Assembly: GCA_937892105.1 (NCBI GenBank)
Contig: CALAUZ010000086.1
Span: 1-16,106 of the forward strand
From: an uncultured Fretibacterium sp.
Lineage (GTDB): Bacteria; Synergistota; Synergistia; Synergistales; Aminobacteriaceae
Direction of reading: 5' to 3'
Length of the DNA: 16,106 bases
How positions within the stretch are numbered: position 1 is the first letter of the stretch; every line of letters begins with the position of its first letter. The notes beneath the pieces are model-generated. The model did no database searches, had not been told where the DNA came from, and was given only the letters and a program-made list of their open reading frames with translations. Positions 12,342 to 16,106 of the stretch are shown here, one piece after another. The position numbers and the translations under genes were made by a program.

Positions 12342-12812
12342 ATGACACGTGAAGAATATGTAAAATCTATCCGTGAGACAGCAGAAGAATATTTCAGGAG
12401 CGGAACATTCTTCTGTTCTGAGGCAGTACTTCAGACAATCAATGACGCTCTGGGAAAGCCATTCAGTGATGAAATCGTGAAGATGGCTTCAAGTTTCCCC
12501 ATCGGAATGGGGAAGGCGCAGTGTCTCTGCGGTGCGGTATCAGGCGGAGAGATGGCACTGGGAATAGTGTACGGGCGTGTTAAGGGGCAGCCTATGGATC
12601 CCAAGATGTTCCCGATGGCGAAGGGGCTTCATGACTTCATCAAGGAGAAGTACGGAGCGACATGTTGCAGGGTAATGACGCGTCAATGGGCAGGGGATAA
12701 CTTCATGTCCCCTGAGAGGAGGGCTCACTGCATCGAGATTACCGGTGTGGTTGCCGAATGGGTAGCTAATGCCCTGATTGATGACGGGAAACTCGTAGTA
12801 CCTGCCGCATAA
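12342..12812 (+). CDS. C_GCAxxG_C_C family putative redox protein
   Basis: I start it at the ATG at 12342 with GGAGGG upstream. The 156-residue soluble protein carries FFCSEAVLQTINDALG near residue 23, the family motif AQCLCGAVSGGEMALG near 59-74, and later cysteines in ATCCRVMT (about 113) and HCIEITG (about 137). These are the conserved cysteines that name the family (C_GCAxxG_C_C), thought to be redox-active or to bind a metal cluster; no reaction is firmly known. The gene follows the TDT carrier with 22 bases between them, suggesting joint handling of a sulfur or other oxyanion compound. That link is inference. Confidence 0.85.
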   Translation: MTREEYVKSIRETAEEYFRSGTFFCSEAVLQTINDALGKPFSDEIVKMASSFPIGMGKAQCLCGAVSGGEMALGIVYGRVKGQPMDPKMFPMAKGLHDFIKEKYGATCCRVMTRQWAGDNFMSPERRAHCIEITGVVAEWVANALIDDGKLVVPAA

Positions 12813-12826
12813 CTGTGAGACAAAAG

Positions 12827-12855
12827 CCGGGCAGATTACTTTTCCACCCGGCAAA
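12827..12855. terminator. Hairpin terminator between converging genes
   Basis: GCCGGG and CCCGGC flank a 15-base loop. On the minus strand TTTTGTCTC follows the stem, directly after the stop of the peptidase remnant, and on the plus strand it lies about 15 bases after the redox gene. It can serve both transcripts, better on the minus strand. Confidence 0.6.
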
Positions 12856-12858
12856 ATC

Positions 12859-13183
12859 TCATGCAATACTTTTTGCAGACGGATAGCCATACGCGCTTTC
12901 CGCCGAATATACAGCAAATCCGCCGTAAACAACATCATCAGTCCGGATAAAACTCTTTCCGTCATCGCTCAATGCTCCGGCAATCTTATGCTCTGTCCTC
13001 CAGTCATACACATCACCCAAAGCGTTAAGCGCAACAACTGCTCCGGCCATGAAGTCCCCTTACACTGAGACCTGCTGGCACATCTTCTGGAAACACGAAG
13101 ACAGTACACCCCCTACCCGCCGTAACGTTCTCAGCGTTGCCAATTCTTACGCCGGTGAAATCCTTTATGCTCGTCTCAGTCAT
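12859..13183 (-). pseudogene. P1/S58 (DmpA-like) peptidase with large internal deletion
   Basis: Two pieces of one family lie on this strand in different frames. The first starts at the ATG at 13183, two bases after the pfkA stop, and reads MTETSIKDFTGVRIGNAENV, then TAGRGCTVFVFPEDVPAG and LSVRG, the N-terminus of P1-family aminopeptidases. At about 13057 it jumps to the C-terminal half (AGAVVALNALGDVYDWRTEH, then KIAGALSDDGKSF), which runs on to a stop at 12859. Roughly 170 residues of the usual 320-370, including the catalytic region, are missing, and the C-terminal end is also lost. The gene was probably co-transcribed with pfkA. It is not functional. Confidence 0.75.
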
Positions 13184-13185
13184 TG

Positions 13186-14172
13186 CTAGAACACACCAGG
13201 CGCAGAGATTGCCTCCATAATCTCATAGCGTATCATCGGCAGGCTCTTTTTCATCGCGAGTGCTTCCTCGATGGGAATTTCCTTGATACTTCCCTCCTGA
13301 GTGCATATTACGCTCCCCGAACGTCCCTCAGCAAACGCCCTCACAGCATAATAGCCCATTCTCGTAGCAGTTTCGCGGTCTCTGCCTGTTGGTGCGCCGC
13401 CACGCTGGATATGTCCCAGAACTGTAACTCGCGGATCAAGCCCCAATGACTCACGTATCTTGTGGCCTATGTCGATCGCGCTTCCTGCACCTTCAGCCAC
13501 TACGATGGTGAAATGTGTCGCTCCTGCAAGTCTCGCGTTCTGAATGCGTTTAACAACATCTTCCTCGAAGTCCACTTCATGTTCGGGAATGAGAACGCAC
13601 GTTGCACCTACAGCAATTCCGACATACAGGGCGAGAAATCCCGCATGTCTTCCCATAACCTCAACAACTGAACACCTTTCGTGAGACTGCATTGTGTCGC
13701 GTAATTTGTCGATACAGTCAATCGCTGTGTTGCAGGCAGTGTCGAAGCCGATTGTATAGTTTGAGCAGCCGATATCGTTATCTATTGTCGCGGGAATACC
13801 CATTACGGGAACTCCGAGCCGTGATAGTTCAAGCGCGCCCCTGAACGTTCCGTCGCCGCCGATTGCCACTACACCATCAAGCCCTAACATTTTGCAGGTA
13901 GACACAGCCTTTTCGCGGCCTTTCTCGGTCATGAACTCCTCGCTTCTGGCCGTGTAAAGTATCGTTCCTCCGCTTCCGAGAATGTGTCGTACTGCGTCGC
14001 CGTGAAGAAGTATGAAATCGCTGTTGATGAGACCCTGCCAGCCGCGCCGTATTCCTACGCACTCCATGCCGAAATGCATTGCCGTCCTTGCTGCTGCCCT
14101 GACTGCCGCGTTCATTCCTGGAGCGTCTCCGCCTGATGTGAGGACACCTATACGCTTAATCTTCTTTTCCAT
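13186..14172 (-). CDS. pfkA: ATP-dependent 6-phosphofructokinase
   Basis: Phosphorylates fructose 6-phosphate to fructose 1,6-bisphosphate in glycolysis, in the cytoplasm. The 328-residue length is normal for bacterial PfkA. I start at the ATG at 14172, with AAAGGAG upstream, not at the longer open frame. Key motifs are GVLTSGGDAPGMNAA near residue 10, GSGGTILYTAR near 67, IGGDGTFRGA near 104, MGIPATIDNDIGCSNYTIGF near 124 with the catalytic aspartate of TIDND, EVMGRHAGFLAL near 171, and VLGHIQRGGAPTGRDR. Gly after the GGD aspartate and Ala where PPi-dependent enzymes carry Lys (PATIDND) favour ATP as phosphate donor. The peptidase remnant follows two bases after the stop. Confidence 0.95.
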   Translation of the reverse strand: MEKKIKRIGVLTSGGDAPGMNAAVRAAARTAMHFGMECVGIRRGWQGLINSDFILLHGDAVRHILGSGGTILYTARSEEFMTEKGREKAVSTCKMLGLDGVVAIGGDGTFRGALELSRLGVPVMGIPATIDNDIGCSNYTIGFDTACNTAIDCIDKLRDTMQSHERCSVVEVMGRHAGFLALYVGIAVGATCVLIPEHEVDFEEDVVKRIQNARLAGATHFTIVVAEGAGSAIDIGHKIRESLGLDPRVTVLGHIQRGGAPTGRDRETATRMGYYAVRAFAEGRSGSVICTQEGSIKEIPIEEALAMKKSLPMIRYEIMEAISAPGVF

Positions 14173-14215
14173 AGGGATAAATTCTCCTTTTGAGCGAAAT
14201 TTTGAGATGATGGAA

Positions 14216-14221
14216 TATAAT
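14216..14221 (+). promoter_or_regulatory. Possible -10 element in the pfkA divergent region
   Basis: TATAAT lies 47 bases upstream of the 14269 gene. The best -35 candidates (TTGAGC at about 14190 and TTGAGA at about 14202) are badly spaced (20 and 8 bases), so this is weak. The roughly 96-base gap must hold promoters for both divergent genes. Confidence 0.3.
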
Positions 14222-14268
14222 AACACTGTAATGTTAATTTTTCCCCAACAAAAGAAAGGATAAATCCA

Positions 14269-16106
<1,838 letters not shown>

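Noticed and set aside
12540..12965. 141-codon minus-strand frame opposite the C_GCAxxG_C_C gene
   Set aside because: It overlaps a recognised gene, a terminator and the peptidase remnant in another frame, and has no recognisable content.

Overview
The window joins two kinds of DNA. Positions 1 to about 10,200 are AT-rich accessory DNA with many small, closely packed genes. From about 11,400 to the right edge the base composition is more balanced and the genes are chromosomal housekeeping or metabolic genes (TDT-family carrier, C_GCAxxG_C_C protein, 6-phosphofructokinase, NAD-dependent DNA ligase). Between them lies a scrap zone of integrase, prophage and repair-gene remnants. TrbG/TrbI-type conjugation genes point to a cell with two membranes, while XkdX and the phage reverse-transcriptase remnant are common in anaerobic gut bacteria. 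My best guess is an anaerobic gut or rumen bacterium such as a Synergistota member; this is inference and no marker in the window settles it.

Left arm (1-4,600): the end of a conjugation operon (TrbG/VirB9, then the first 63 codons of a TrbI/VirB10-like gene) runs into a complete IS1-family element at 1111-1944. On its other side is a P4/D5-type primase-helicase gene, cut after its sensor asparagine. Both flanking genes are truncated exactly at the IS ends and there is no target-site duplication, so the IS marks a rearrangement junction. Then come an ArgR-like regulator, two ribbon-helix-helix proteins and a short DpnD/PcfM-like gene.

Middle arm (4,680-8,900): a consensus promoter (TTGACA, 18 bp, TATAAT) starts a plus-strand operon of very small membrane proteins. 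It includes two tandem glycine-zipper paralogues, a Sel1-repeat protein and another membrane microprotein. It ends at a strong bidirectional terminator shared with a converging minus-strand gene set. That set holds a DUF6876-like protein, a DUF1643 protein, two tandem paralogues of unknown family and two overlapping microproteins. These two facing cassettes are the best candidates for undescribed accessory functions.

Right of these (8,890-11,110): a PIN-domain toxin gene broken by an exact 19-bp tandem duplication and followed by an intact antitoxin-like gene; a P4-type integrase with a nonsense codon and no catalytic domain; and minus-strand phage material (XkdX, and a reverse-transcriptase C-terminus whose YxDD motif reads YTDG) abutting a fragment of ogt. 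Further right, a TDT carrier and a C_GCAxxG_C_C protein form a plus-strand pair. pfkA reads leftward into a P1-family peptidase pseudogene with a large internal deletion. A UDG-like unknown protein and the C-terminal part of ligA end the window tail to tail.
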